From: Streptococcus oralis
Lineage (GTDB): Bacteria > Bacillota > Bacilli > Lactobacillales > Streptococcaceae
Assembly (NCBI RefSeq): GCF_021497885.1
Contig: NZ_CP046523.1
Location: 1,345,501-1,409,500, forward strand
DNA length: 64,000 nt
Reading direction: 5' to 3'
Below are positions 54,012 through 64,000 of this stretch, in pieces. A model generated the notes under the pieces. The model ran no database searches. It was given only the letters and a program-made list of their open reading frames with translations, and was not told the DNA's origin. The position numbers were made by a program, and so were the translations under genes. Every line of letters starts with the position of its first letter. Position 1 is the first letter of the stretch.

Positions 54012-54045
54012 AAAAACCCCAGATAGCCTTGAGTCATCTGGGGTT
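54012..54045 (-). terminator. Terminator of the serine-rich repeat protein gene
   Basis: AACCCCAGAT (54015-54024) pairs perfectly with ATCTGGGGTT (54036-54045). On the minus strand the stem runs into TTTTT; a weaker T-run exists on the plus side. Confidence 0.85.
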
Positions 54046-54101
54046 CTTGTTTTCATCGCTAAAATGATATCAACAATTTCATTTTAGTCGATTTTTGGGA
54101 C

Positions 54102-57100
54102 TTAGTCTTCTAAATCCATTTCAGAAGCTGCTGATTTCTTCTTCTTGCCAAGAAGAGAGGCAGTTGCCAAGGCAGCTACTCCTAATCCAAGACCAGCAAA
54201 TTGGTTACTTGCAGTTCCTGTATTTGGAAGTTTTCTACCGTTTGAACGTCCTGGTCCAGCAGGTTGTTGGGCAGGAGCTTGTGAGTGGTTCAATGCACTT
54301 GAGATTGAAGCACTGTCAGACAAGCTAGCTGAGGTACTTGCGCTGTTGCTCAAGCTTGTACTTGTTGAAACTGATTCACTTGTGCTGATTGAAGCACTTA
54401 CGCTGTTGCTCATGCTTGCTGAAGTACTTGCTGAAGTTGAGGCATCGCCTGAACCATTGCTTGTACTTGTTGAACCTGAACCACTACCTGAGTTGTTGCT
54501 TGCACTGATTGAAGCTGAAGCTGATTGGCTTGCACTTACAGACGCTGAAGCTGATTGACTGGCAGATACTGATGCTGAAGCTGATTGACTGGCTGAGTCA
54601 TTGCTTGTGCTTGCTGAACCTGAACCACTACCTGAGTTATTGCTTGCACTGATTGAAGCTGAAACTGATTGGCTTGCTGATACAGATGCGCTAGCTGATT
54701 GACTAGCTGAGCCATTGCTTGTGCTTGTTGAACCTGAACCGCTACCTGAGTTGTTGCTTGCACTGATTGAGGCAGAAATGCTGTCACTCAAGCTTGCGCT
54801 TGTTGAGACTGACTCACTTGCGCTGATTGATGCTGAAGTACTATCGCTCAATGACACACTTACTGATTTGCTGAGTGAAACTGACTCACTTGCACTTACA
54901 GATTCAAGGTAGCTAGGAAGGTTAAACTCTGGCTTAGATTCGCTTGTTGGCTCACCCTTACTATAGCTGAATGAGTTAGATTGTTGTGACGCACTTGTAC
55001 TCAAACTGCTTGAAACGCTATTGCTAAGTGATGCAGATGTACTTACGCTGTTACTCAAGCTTACTGAAGTACTTGTTGAAACTGAAGTACTACTTGAGTT
55101 GTTGCTTGCTGATTCAGATGCACTGATTGATGCAGATACGCTGTTGCTCAAGCTTGTGCTTGCTGATTGGCTAGCACTGATTGATGCAGATACGCTGTTA
55201 CTCAAGCTTGTGCTTGCTGATTGGCTAGCACTGATTGATGCAGATACGCTATTGCTCAAGCTTGTGCTTGCTGATTCAGATGCACTGATTGATGCAGACA
55301 CGCTGTTGCTCAAGCTTGTGCTTGCTGATTGGCTAGCACTGATTGAAGCACTTACGCTGTTGCTCATGCTTGTGCTTGCTGATACTGAAGTACTGATTGA
55401 TGCAGACACGCTGTTGCTCAAGCTTGTGCTTGCTGATTCAGATGCGCTGATTGAAGCAGATACGCTGTTGCTCAAGCTTGTGCTTGCTGATACTGAAGCA
55501 CTGATTGATGCAGATACGCTGTTGCTCAAGCTTGTGCTTGCTGATTCAGATGCACTGATTGATGCAGACACGCTGTTGCTCAAGCTTGTGCTTGCTGATT
55601 GGCTAGCACTGATTGAAGCACTTACGCTGTTGCTCAAGCTTGTGCTTGCTGATACTGAAGCACTGATTGATGCAGATACGCTGTTGCTCAAGCTTGTGCT
55701 TGCTGATTCAGATGCACTGATTGATGCAGACACGCTATTGCTCAAGCTTGTGCTTGCTGATTCAGATGCACTGATTGATGCAGACACGCTGTTGCTCAAG
55801 CTTGTGCTTGCTGATTCAGATGCACTGATTGATGCAGACACGCTGTTGCTCAAGCTTGTGCTTGCTGATTGGCTAGCACTGATTGATGCAGATACGCTAT
55901 TGCTCAAGCTTGTGCTTGCTGATTCAGATGCACTGATTGATGCAGACACGCTGTTGCTCAAGCTTGTGCTTGCTGATTGGCTAGCACTGATTGAAGCACT
56001 TACGCTGTTGCTCATGCTTGTGCTTGCTGATACTGAAGTACTGATTGATGCAGACACGCTGTTGCTCAAGCTTGTGCTTGCTGATTCAGATGCGCTGATT
56101 GAAGCAGATACGCTGTTGCTCAAGCTTGTGCTTGCTGATACTGAAGCACTGATTGATGCAGATACGCTGTTGCTCAAGCTTGTGCTTGCTGATTCAGATG
56201 CACTGATTGATGCAGACACGCTGTTGCTCAAGCTTGTGCTTGCTGATTGGCTAGCACTGATTGAAGCACTTACGCTGTTGCTCAAGCTTGTGCTTGCTGA
56301 TACTGAAGCACTGATTGATGCAGACACGCTGTTGCTCAAGCTTGTGCTTGCTGATTGGCTAGCACTGATTGAAGCACTTACGCTGTTGCTCAAGCTTGTG
56401 CTTGCTGATACTGAAGCACTGATTGATGCAGATACGCTGTTGCTCAAGCTTGTGCTTGCTGATTCAGATGCACTGATTGATGCAGACACGCTATTGCTCA
56501 AGCTTGTGCTTGCTGATTCAGATGCACTGATTGATGCAGACACGCTATTGCTCAAGCTTGTGCTTGCTGATACTGAAGTACTGATTGATGCAGACACGCT
56601 GTTGCTCAAGCTTGTGCTTGCTGATTCAGATGCTGAAGCTGATTGACTTGAGCTTACTGATGCGCTTGCTGATTGGCTAGCTGATACAGATGCTGAAGCT
56701 GATTGGCTTGCACTTACAGACGCTGAAGCTGATTGACTTGCAGATACTGATGCGCTTGCTGATTGGCTTGCACTTACAGACGCTGAAGCTGATTGACTTG
56801 CAGATACTGATGCGCTTGCTGATTGGCTAGCTGATACAGATGCTGAAGCTGATTCGCTTGCACTTACAGATGCTGAAGCTGATTCACTTGAGCTTACTGA
56901 TGCGCTTGCTGATTGGCTAGCTGATACAGATGCTGAAGCTGATTCGCTTGCACTTACAGATGCTGAAGCTGATTGGCTTGCACTTACAGACGCTGAAGCT
57001 GATTGACTTGCAGATACTGATGCGCTTGCTGATTGACTAGCTGATACAGATGCTGAAGCGCTTAGGCTTGCAGATACTGATGCGCTTGCTGATTGACTAG

Positions 57101-60100
57101 CTGATACAGATGCTGAAGCGCTTAGGCTTGCAGATACTGATGCGCTAGTTGATTCGCTTGCACTTACAGATGCTGAAGCTGATTGACTTGCAGATACTGA
57201 TGCGCTAGTTGATTCGCTTGCACTTACAGATGCTGAAGCTGATTCACTTGAGCTTACTGATGCGCTTGCTGATTGGCTTGCTGATACAGATGCTGAAGCT
57301 GATTGGCTAGCTGATACAGATGCTGAAGTTGATTGACTTGCAGATACTGATGCGCTTGCTGATTCGCTTGCACTTACAGATGTTGAAGCTGATTGACTTG
57401 CAGATACTGATGCGCTTGCTGATTGACTAGCTGATACAGATGCTGAAGCTGATTGACTTGCAGATACTGATGCGCTAGTTGATTGGCTAGCTGATACAGA
57501 TGCTGAAGCGCTTAGGCTTGCAGATACTGATGCGCTAGTTGATTCGCTTGCACTTACAGATGCTGAAGCTGATTCGCTTGCACTTACAGATGCTGAAGCT
57601 GATTCGCTTGCACTTACAGACGCTGAAGCTGATTGACTTGCAGATACTGATGCGCTTGCTGATTGACTAGCTGATACAGATGCTGAAGCTGATTCGCTTG
57701 CACTTACAGATGCTGAAGCTGATTGGCTTGCACTTACAGACGCTGAAGCTGATTGACTAGCTGATACAGATGCTGAAGCTGATTCGCTTGCAGATACTGA
57801 TGCTGAAGCTGATTGACTAGCTGATACAGATGCTGAAGTGCTTTGGCTTGCTGATACAGATGCGCTAGCTGATTGACTTGCAGATACTGATGCTGAAGCT
57901 GATTCACTTGAGCTTACAGACGCTGAAGCTGATTGACTTGCAGATACTGATGCGCTTGCTGATTGACTTGCAGATACTGATGCGCTAGTTGATTCGCTTG
58001 CACTTACAGATGCTGAAGCTGATTCACTTGAGCTTACTGATGCGCTTGCTGATTGGCTAGCTGATACAGATGCTGAAGCTGATTCGCTTGCACTTACAGA
58101 TGCTGAAGCTGATTGGCTTGCACTTACAGACGCTGAAGCACTTTGGCTAGCTGATACTGATGCGCTTGCTGATTGACTAGCTGATACAGATGCTGAAGCT
58201 GATTGACTTGCAGATACTGATGCGCTTGCTGATTGACTAGCTGATACAGATGCTGAAGCGCTTAGGCTTGCAGATACTGATGCGCTAGTTGATTCGCTTG
58301 CACTTACAGATGCTGAAGCTGATTGACTTGCAGATACTGATGCGCTAGTTGATTCGCTTGCACTTACAGATGCTGAAGCTGATTCACTTGAGCTTACTGA
58401 TGCGCTTGCTGATTGGCTTGCTGATACAGATGCTGAAGCTGATTGGCTAGCTGATACAGATGCTGAAGTTGATTGACTTGCAGATACTGATGCGCTTGCT
58501 GATTCGCTTGCACTTACAGATGCTGAAGCTGATTCACTTGAGCTTACTGATGCGCTTGCTGATTGGCTTGCTGATACAGATGCTGAAGCTGATTGGCTAG
58601 CTGATACAGATGCTGAAGTTGATTGACTTGCAGATACTGATGCGCTTGCTGATTCGCTTGCACTTACAGATGTTGAAGCTGATTGACTTGCAGATACTGA
58701 TGCGCTTGCTGATTGACTAGCTGATACAGATGCTGAAGCTGATTGACTTGCAGATACTGATGCGCTAGTTGATTGGCTAGCTGATACAGATGCTGAAGCG
58801 CTTAGGCTTGCAGATACTGATGCGCTAGTTGATTCGCTTGCACTTACAGATGCTGAAGCTGATTCGCTTGCACTTACAGATGCTGAAGCTGATTCGCTTG
58901 CACTTACAGACGCTGAAGCTGATTGACTTGCAGATACTGATGCGCTTGCTGATTGACTAGCTGATACAGATGCTGAAGCTGATTCGCTTGCACTTACAGA
59001 TGCTGAAGCTGATTGGCTTGTACTTACAGACGCTGAAGCTGATTGACTAGCTGATACAGATGCTGAAGCTGATTCGCTTGCAGATACTGATGCTGAAGCT
59101 GATTGACTAGCTGATACAGATGCTGAAGTGCTTTGGCTTGCTGATACAGATGCGCTAGCTGATTGACTTGCAGATACTGATGCTGAAGCTGATTCACTTG
59201 AGCTTACAGACGCTGAAGCTGATTGGCTTGCAGATACTGATGCGCTAGTTGATTGGCTAGCTGATACAGATGCTGAAGCTGATTCACTTGCAGATACTGA
59301 TGCTGAAGCTGATTCACTTGAGCTTACAGACGCTGAAGCTGATTCACTTGAGCTTACTGATGCGCTAGCTGATTCACTTGCAGATACTGATGCTGAAGTG
59401 CTTTGGCTTGCTGATACAGACGCTGAAGCACTTTGGCTAGCTGATACTGATGCGCTAGCTGATTGACTTGAGCTTACAGAAGCTGAAGCTGATTGACTTG
59501 AGCTTACTGATGCTGAAGCTGATTCACTTGAGCTTACTGATGCGCTAGTTGATTGGCTAGCTGATACAGAAGCTGAAGCTGATTGACTTGCAGATACTGA
59601 TGCTGAAGTGCTTTGGCTTGCTGATACTGATGCTGAAGCTGATTCACTTGAGCTTACAGACGCTGAAGCTGATTCACTTGCTGATACTGATGCTGAAGCA
59701 CTTTGGCTAGCTGATACTGAAGCTGAAGCTGATTCACTTGAGCTTACTGATGCTGAAGCTGATTCACTTGCTGATACTGATGCGCTAGTTGATTGGCTAG
59801 CTGATACAGATGCTGAAGCTGATTCACTTGAGCTTACAGACGCTGAAGCTGATTGACTTGCTGATACTGATGCTGAAGTGCTTTGGCTTGCTGATACTGA
59901 TGCTGAAGTTGATTGACTTGCAGATACTGATGCTGAAGCGCTTTGGCTTGCTGATACAGATGCGCTAGCTGATTGACTTGCAGATACAGATGCTGAAGTT
60001 GATTGACTTGCAGATACAGATGCTGAAGCTGATTGGCTTGCTGATACTGAAGCTGAAGCTGATTCACTTGAGCTTACTGATGCTGAAGCTGATTGACTAG

Positions 60101-63100
60101 CTGATACAGATGCTGAAGTTGATTGACTTGCAGATACTGATGCTGAAGCTGATTGACTAGCTGATACAGATGCTGAAGTGCTTTGGCTTGTAGATACTGA
60201 TGCTGAAGTGCTTTGGCTTGCTGATACTGATGCTGAAGCTGATTCACTTGAGCTTACAGACGCTGAAGCTGATTGGCTAGCTGATACAGATGCTGAAGCT
60301 GATTCACTTGAGCTTACAGACGCTGAAGCTGATTGACTTGCTGATACTGATGCTGAAGTGCTTTGGCTTGCTGATACTGATGCTGAAGTTGATTGACTTG
60401 CAGATACTGATGCTGAAGCGCTTTGGCTTGCTGATACAGATGCGCTAGCTGATTGACTTGCAGATACAGATGCTGAAGTTGATTGACTTGCAGATACAGA
60501 TGCTGAAGCTGATTGGCTTGCTGATACTGAAGCTGAAGCTGATTCACTTGAGCTTACTGATGCTGAAGCTGATTGACTAGCTGATACAGATGCTGAAGTT
60601 GATTGACTTGCAGATACTGATGCTGAAGCTGATTGACTAGCTGATACAGATGCTGAAGTGCTTTGGCTTGTAGATACTGATGCTGAAGTGCTTTGGCTTG
60701 CTGATACTGATGCTGAAGCTGATTCACTTGAGCTTACAGACGCTGAAGCTGATTGGCTAGCTGATACAGATGCTGAAGCTGATTCACTTGAGCTTACAGA
60801 CGCTGAAGCTGATTGACTTGCTGATACTGATGCTGAAGTTGATTGACTTGCTGATACTGATGCTGAAGCGCTTTGGCTTGCTGATACTGATGCGCTAGCT
60901 GATTGACTTGCAGATACAGATGCTGAAGTTGATTGACTTGCAGATACAGATGCTGAAGCTGATTGGCTTGCTGATACTGATGCTGAAGCTGATTGGCTTG
61001 CTGATACTGATGCTGAAGCTGATTCACTTGAGCTTACTGATGCGCTAGTTGATTGGCTAGCTGATACTGATGCTGAAGCTGATTCACTTGCAGATACTGA
61101 TGCTGAAGTGCTTTGGCTTGCAGATACAGACGCTGAAGCACTTTGGCTAGCTGATACTGATGCGCTAGCTGATTGACTTGAGCTTACAGAAGCTGAAGCT
61201 GATTGACTTGAGCTTACTGATGCGCTAGTTGATTGGCTTGCTGATACTGATGCTGAAGCTGATTGACTTGCTGATACTGATGCTGAAGCTGATTCACTCG
61301 CAGATACTGATGCTGAAGCGCTTTGGCTTGCTGATACTGATGCTGAAGCTGATTGACTTGCTGATACTGAAGCTGATTGACTTGCTGATACTGAAGCTGA
61401 TTGGCTTGCTGATACAGATGCTGAAGTTGATTGACTTGAGCTTACTGATGCTGAAGCTGATTGGCTTGAGCTTACAGAAGCACTTACGCTTGCACTTGCT
61501 GAGCTTGATGCTGATTGGCTTGCACTGATGCTTGCACTTACTGATGCTGAAGCGCTTTGGCTCGCACTAATTGACGCAGAGTGGCTCGCGCTTGCTGAGA
61601 TAGAAGCTGAGTTCTGGTTGTTAGATGCTGAAGCTGAAGCTGATTGGCTTGCACTTACTGATGTTGAAGCACTTTGACTAGCTGATTCTGACGCGCTTGC
61701 TGATTGGCTAGCTGATACAGATGCTGAGTGACTTGCACTTACTGATGCTGAAGCTGATTGGCTTGCTGATACTGATGCTGAAGCTGATTGACTTGCTGAT
61801 ACTGATGCTGAAGCTGATTGGCTTGCTGATACTGATGCTGAAGCTGATTCACTTGAGCTTACTGATGCGCTAGTTGATTGGCTAGCTGATACTGATGCTG
61901 AAGCTGATTCACTTGCAGATACTGATGCTGAAGTGCTTTGGCTTGCAGATACAGACGCTGAAGCACTTTGGCTAGCTGATACTGATGCGCTAGCTGATTG
62001 ACTTGAGCTTACAGAAGCTGAAGCTGATTGACTTGAGCTTACTGATGCGCTAGTTGATTGGCTAGCTGATACTGATGCTGAAGCTGATTGACTTGCTGAT
62101 ACTGATGCTGAAGCTGATTCACTCGCAGATACTGATGCTGAAGCGCTTTGGCTTGCTGATACTGATGCTGAAGCTGATTGACTTGCTGATACTGAAGCTG
62201 ATTGACTTGCTGATACTGAAGCTGATTGGCTTGCTGATACAGATGCTGAAGTTGATTGACTTGAGCTTACTGATGCTGAAGCTGATTGACTTGCTGATAC
62301 TGATGCTGAAGTTGATTGGCTTGCAGATACTGATGCGCTAGCTGATTGGCTTGAGCTTACAGATGCTGAAGCTGATTGACTTGCTGATACTGATGCTGAA
62401 GCTGATTGGCTTGCACTGATGCTTGCACTTACTGAAGCTGAAGCGCTTTGGCTCGCACTAATTGACGCAGAGTGGCTCGCGCTTGCTGAGATAGAAGCTG
62501 AGTTCTGGTTGTTAGATGCTGAAGCTGAAGCTGATTGGCTTGCACTTACTGATGTTGAAGCACTTTGACTAGCTGATTCTGACGCGCTTGCTGATTGGCT
62601 AGCTGATACAGATGCTGAGTGACTTGCACTTACTGATGCTGAAGCTGATTGGCTTGAGCTTACAGAAGCACTTACGCTCGCACTTGCTGAGGCACTTTGG
62701 CTCGCACTTGCTGAGCTTGATGCTGATTGGCTTGCACTTACTGATGTTGAAGCACTTTGACTAGCTGATTCTGACGCGCTTGCTGATTGGCTAGCTGATA
62801 CAGATGCTGAGTGACTTGCACTTACTGATGCTGAAGCTGATTGGCTTGAGCTTACAGAAGCACTTACGCTCGCACTTGCTGAGGCACTTTGGCTCGCACT
62901 TGCTGAGCTTGATGCTGATTGGCTTGAGCTTACAGAAGCACTTACGCTCGCACTTGCTGAGGCACTTTGGCTCGCACTTGCTGAGCTTGATGCTGATTGG
63001 CTTGCACTGATGCTTGCACTTACTGAAGCTGAAGCGCTTTGGCTCGCACTAATTGACGCAGAGTGGCTCGCGCTTGCTGAGATAGAAGCTGAGTTCTGGT

Positions 63101-64000
63101 TGTTAGATGCTGAAGCTGAAGCTGATTGGCTTGCACTTACTGATGTTGAAGCACTTTGACTAGCTGATTCTGATGCGCTTGCTGATTGGCTAGCTGATAC
63201 AGATGCTGAGTGACTTGCACTTACTGATGCTGAAGCTGATTGGCTTGAGCTTACAGAAGCACTTACGCTCGCACTTGCTGAGGCACTTTGGCTCGCACTT
63301 GCTGAGCTTGATGCTGATTGGCTTGCACTGATGCTTGCACTTACTGAAGCTGAAGCGCTTTGGCTCGCACTAATTGACGCAGAGTGGCTCGCGCTTGCTG
63401 AGATAGAAGCTGAGTTCTGGTTGTTAGATGCTGAAGCTGAAGCTGATTGGCTTGCACTTACTGATGTTGAAGCACTTTGACTAGCTGATTCTGACGCGCT
63501 TGCTGATTGGCTAGCTGATACAGATGCTGAGTGACTTGCACTTACTGATGCTGAAGCTGATTGGCTTGAGCTTACAGAAGCACTTACGCTCGCACTTGCT
63601 GAGGCACTTTGGCTCGCACTTGCTGAGCTTGATGCTGATTGGCTTGCACTGATGCTTGCACTTACTGAAGCTGAAGCGCTTTGGCTCGCACTAATTGACG
63701 CAGAGTGGCTCGCGCTTGCTGAGATAGAAGCTGAGTTCTGGTTGTTAGATGCTGAAGCTGAAGCTGATTGGCTTGCACTTACTGATGTTGAAGCACTTTG
63801 ACTAGCTGATTCTGACGCGCTTGCTGATTGGCTAGCTGATACAGATGCTGAGTGACTTGCACTTACTGATGCTGAAGCTGATTGGCTTGAGCTTACAGAA
63901 GCACTTACGCTCGCACTTGCTGAGGCACTTTGGCTCGCACTTGCTGAGCTTGATGCTGATTGGCTTGCACTGATGCTTGCACTTACTGAAGCTGAAGCGC
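54102..64000 (-). CDS. Giant serine-rich repeat LPXTG surface protein (C-terminal part)
   Basis: The frame is open from the stop codon at 54102 to the window end, giving the last 3,298 residues; the N-terminus lies outside. I followed the reading frame through the repeats: spacing stays a multiple of three and no in-frame stop appears. Nearly every second residue is Ser (SASxSxSxS). Near the C-terminus are Gly/Asn/Thr-containing spacers, one non-repetitive island ([20 protein letters not shown]), then LPNTG, a membrane helix, KKKK and a tail [10 protein letters not shown]. Such proteins (PsrP, GspB, Fap1 type) are O-glycosylated adhesins exported by the accessory Sec system. No secA2, secY2, asp or gtf gene is in this window. 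A fragment call starting at 56609 would rest on a chance TTG. Confidence 0.93.
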   Translation of the reverse strand, partial: ASASVSASISASQSASSSASASQSASASASVSASVSSSQSASASVSASHSASVSASQSASASESASQSASTSVSASQSASASASNNQNSASISASASHSASISASQSASASVSASISASQSASSSASASQSASASASVSASVSSSQSASASVSASHSASVSASQSASASESASQSASTSVSASQSASASASNNQNSASISASASHSASISASQSASASVSASISASQSASSSASASQSASASASVSASVSSSQSASASVSASHSASVSASQSASASESASQSASTSVSASQSASASASNNQNSASISASASHSASISASQSASASVSASISASQSASSSASASQSASASASVSASVSSSQSASSSASASQSASASASVSASVSSSQSASASVSASHSASVSASQSASASESASQSASTSVSASQSASSSASASQSASASASVSASVSSSQSASASVSASHSASVSASQSASASESASQSASTSVSASQSASASASNNQNSASISASASHSASISASQSASASVSASISASQSASASVSASQSASASVSSSQSASASVSASQSTSASVSASQSASASVSSSQSTSASVSASQSASVSASQSASVSASQSASASVSASQSASASVSASESASASVSASQSASASVSASQSTSASVSSSQSASASVSSSQSASASVSASQSASASVSASQSTSASVSASESASASVSASQSTSASVSSSESASASVSASQSASASVSASQSASASVSASQSASASVSASHSASVSASQSASASESASQSASTSVSASQSASASASNNQNSASISASASHSASISASQSASASVSASISASQSASSSASASVSASVSSSQSASASVSSSQSTSASVSASQSASVSASQSASVSASQSASASVSASQSASASVSASESASASVSASQSASASVSASQSTSASVSSSQSASASVSSSQSASASVSASQSASASVSASQSTSASVSASESASASVSASQSTSASVSSSESASASVSASQSASASVSASQSASASVSASQSTSASVSASQSASASVSASQSASASVSASQSTSASVSASQSASASVSSSESASASVSASQSASASVSSSESASASVSASQSTSASVSTSQSTSASVSASQSASASVSASQSTSASVSASQSASASVSSSESASASVSASQSASASVSASQSTSASVSASQSASASVSASQSASASVSASQSTSASVSASQSTSASVSASQSASASVSSSESASASVSASQSASASVSSSESASASVSASQSTSASVSTSQSTSASVSASQSASASVSASQSTSASVSASQSASASVSSSESASASVSASQSASASVSASQSTSASVSASQSASASVSASQSASASVSASQSTSASVSASQSTSASVSASQSASASVSSSESASASVSASQSTSASVSASESASASVSSSESASASVSASQSASASVSASESASASVSSSESASASVSASQSTSASVSASQSASASVSASQSTSASVSSSESASASVSSSQSASASVSSSQSASASVSASQSASASVSASQSTSASVSASESASASVSSSESASASVSSSESASASVSASESASASVSASQSTSASVSASQSASASVSSSESASASVSASQSASASVSASQSTSASVSASQSASASVSASESASASVSASQSASASVSTSQSASASVSASESASASVSASQSASASVSASQSASASVSASESASASVSASESASASVSASESTSASVSASLSASASVSASQSTSASVSASQSASASVSASQSASASVSASQSASTSVSASESASASVSASQSTSASVSASQSASASVSASQSASASVSSSESASASVSASESASASVSASQSTSASVSASQSASASVSASQSASASVSSSESASASVSASESTSASVSASQSASASVSASESTSASVSASLSASASVSASQSASASVSASQSASASVSASQSASASVSASQSASASVSASQSASASVSASESASASVSASQSASASVSSSESASASVSASESTSASVSASQSASASVSASQSASASVSSSESASASVSASQSASASVSASQSTSASVSASQSASASVSASESASASVSASQSASASVSASQSASASVSASESASASVSASQSASASVSASQSASASVSASESASASVSASESASASVSASESTSASVSASLSASASVSASQSTSASVSASQSASASVSASQSASASVSASQSASTSVSASESASASVSASQSTSASVSASQSASASVSASQSASASVSSSESASASVSASESTSASVSASQSASASVSASESTSASVSASLSASASVSASQSASASVSASLSASASVSASQSASASVSASQSASASVSASQSASASVSASESASASVSASQSASASVSSSESASASVSASESASASVSASQSASASVSASQSASASVSASQSASASVSASQSASASVSASQSASASVSASQSASASVSSSQSASASESASTSLSNSVSASISTSVSASTSLSNSVSASISASESASTSLSNSVSASISASESASTSLSNSVSASISASVSASTSLSNSVSASISASQSASTSLSNSVSASISASVSASTSLSNSVSASISASQSASTSLSNSVSASISASESASTSLSNSVSASISASVSASTSLSNSVSASISASESASTSLSNSVSASISTSVSASTSMSNSVSASISASQSASTSLSNSVSASISASESASTSLSNSVSASISASQSASTSLSNSVSASISASESASTSLSNSVSASISASESASTSLSNSVSASISASESASTSLSNSVSASISASVSASTSLSNSVSASISASQSASTSLSNSVSASISASESASTSLSNSVSASISASVSASTSLSNSVSASISASESASTSLSNSVSASISTSVSASTSMSNSVSASISASQSASTSLSNSVSASISASESASTSLSNSVSASISASQSASTSLSNSVSASISASQSASTSLSNSVSASISASESASNNSSSTSVSTSTSVSLSNSVSTSASLSNSVSSSLSTSASQQSNSFSYSKGEPTSESKPEFNLPSYLESVSASESVSLSKSVSVSLSDSTSASISASESVSTSASLSDSISASISASNNSGSGSGSTSTSNGSASQSASASVSASQSVSASISASNNSGSGSGSASTSNDSASQSASASVSASQSASASVSASQSASASISASNNSGSGSGSTSTSNGSGDASTSASTSASMSNSVSASISTSESVSTSTSLSNSASTSASLSDSASISSALNHSQAPAQQPAGPGRSNGRKLPNTGTASNQFAGLGLGVAALATASLLGKKKKSAASEMDLED
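55130..56640 (-). repeat. 54-bp tandem repeats, about 28 copies
   Basis: Each 54-bp unit codes for 18 residues, [18 protein letters not shown], where x is Glu, Gln or Val. Landmarks recur at 55141, 55195 and 55249. A higher-order unit of 12 copies is also visible: GGCTAGCACTGATTGAAGCA occurs at 55331 and again, in the same context, 648 bases later at 55979. Confidence 0.9.
56640..61560 (-). repeat. Degenerate SASxSxSx repeat region with segmental duplications
   Basis: About 4.9 kb of short mixed units ([16 protein letters not shown] and similar). Within it, 59821-60300 and 60301-60780 are an exact 480-bp tandem duplication as far as I compared line by line. A larger diverging duplication links 57121-57930 with 58261-59220; the offset is 1,140 bases at first and 1,290 bases further on because of a 150-bp internal repeat. 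Confidence 0.85.
61560..64000 (-). repeat. Long-period repeats, 321 bp, marked by an SNNQNS motif
   Basis: The motif GAGTTCTGGTTGTTAGATGC (coding SNNQNS) recurs at about 61609, 62500, 63091, 63412 and 63733. The last three are spaced exactly 321 bases (107 residues) apart and their units are near-identical. The array continues past the window end. Confidence 0.88.

Noticed and set aside
54102..56609. Serine-rich protein as an 835-residue complete gene
   Set aside because: The apparent start is a chance TTG inside a repeat; the frame stays open to the window end with no Shine-Dalgarno or signal peptide.
55021..56646. A 541-codon plus-strand frame of Leu/Ala/Asp repeats
   Set aside because: It is the antisense of the serine-rich repeats. 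Periodic DNA keeps several frames open, and it has no ribosome binding site or sensible protein features.
59608..63010. Several further repeat-derived open frames on both strands (Gln/Leu- or Leu/Ile-rich)
   Set aside because: All are off-frame readings of the same serine-rich repeats, which are open in one continuous minus-strand frame.
55130..64000. CRISPR array
   Set aside because: Repeats have no unique spacers, stay in one reading frame and code for SASxSxS protein; no cas genes are present.

Overview
The window looks like chromosome from a mitis-group Streptococcus (S. mitis, S. oralis or a close relative of S. pneumoniae). It is AT-rich. The promoters are mostly of the streptococcal extended -10 type (TGnTATAAT). 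Core gene order matches what I remember of the pneumococcal chromosome: prfB-ftsE-ftsX, livJHMGF-ylbG-clpP-upp-dCMP deaminase, and snf-(unknown)-murC-GNAT-mltG-greA. Species identity is inference. Almost all genes lie on the minus strand; plus-strand genes are confined to 1-1011 and 30933-34018.

Layout. 1-1075: end of an unidentified gene (perhaps clpE), a Nudix hydrolase and a DUF1827 gene. 1078-2530: metK behind a SAM-III (S_MK) type leader that appears to be split by extra sequence. 2612-3955: DEAD-box helicase. 4229-10522: a 2,097-residue LPXTG surface protein built of SHIRT domains, seven of them near-identical 85-residue copies. 10725-17489: an EEP-family phosphodiesterase, a glucose-type PTS IICBA, ftsX, ftsE, prfB with its programmed frameshift, and a CBS-ACT protein. 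17622-22970: an accessory block with an intact three-gene operon (HTH-nucleotidyltransferase-kinase fusion, a 61-residue membrane protein, an NCS1 permease) plus a second permease copy separated by decayed relics of the other two genes. 23033-31778: the branched-chain amino acid ABC operon, ylbG, clpP with a CtsR box, upp, dCMP deaminase, and a divergent tetR/degV pair. 31836-40732: assorted metabolic and regulatory genes including nadE-pncB. 40810-53643: greA, mltG, two GNATs, murC, an SNF2-type helicase, two PLP sulfur-amino-acid enzymes under a MET-box, and an AliB-like oligopeptide-binding lipoprotein. 54102-64000: the C-terminal 3,298 residues of a giant serine-rich repeat protein that runs off the window.

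How it fits together. Most genes are housekeeping: nucleotide salvage, cell wall and division, NAD and sulfur amino acid metabolism, transport. Two very large repetitive adhesins are set into this background. Regulation visible in the sequence includes a SAM-responsive leader, a CtsR operator, a MET-box, a cre-like palindrome at the PTS gene, and several places where one gene's terminator T-tract runs straight into the next gene's -10 element.

The best candidates for something undescribed are the HTH-nucleotidyltransferase-kinase/mini-protein/permease cassette with its decayed duplicate, the expanded S_MK leader, and the nested repeat architecture of the two giant surface proteins. No tRNA, rRNA, CRISPR array, intact transposase or prophage gene was seen.
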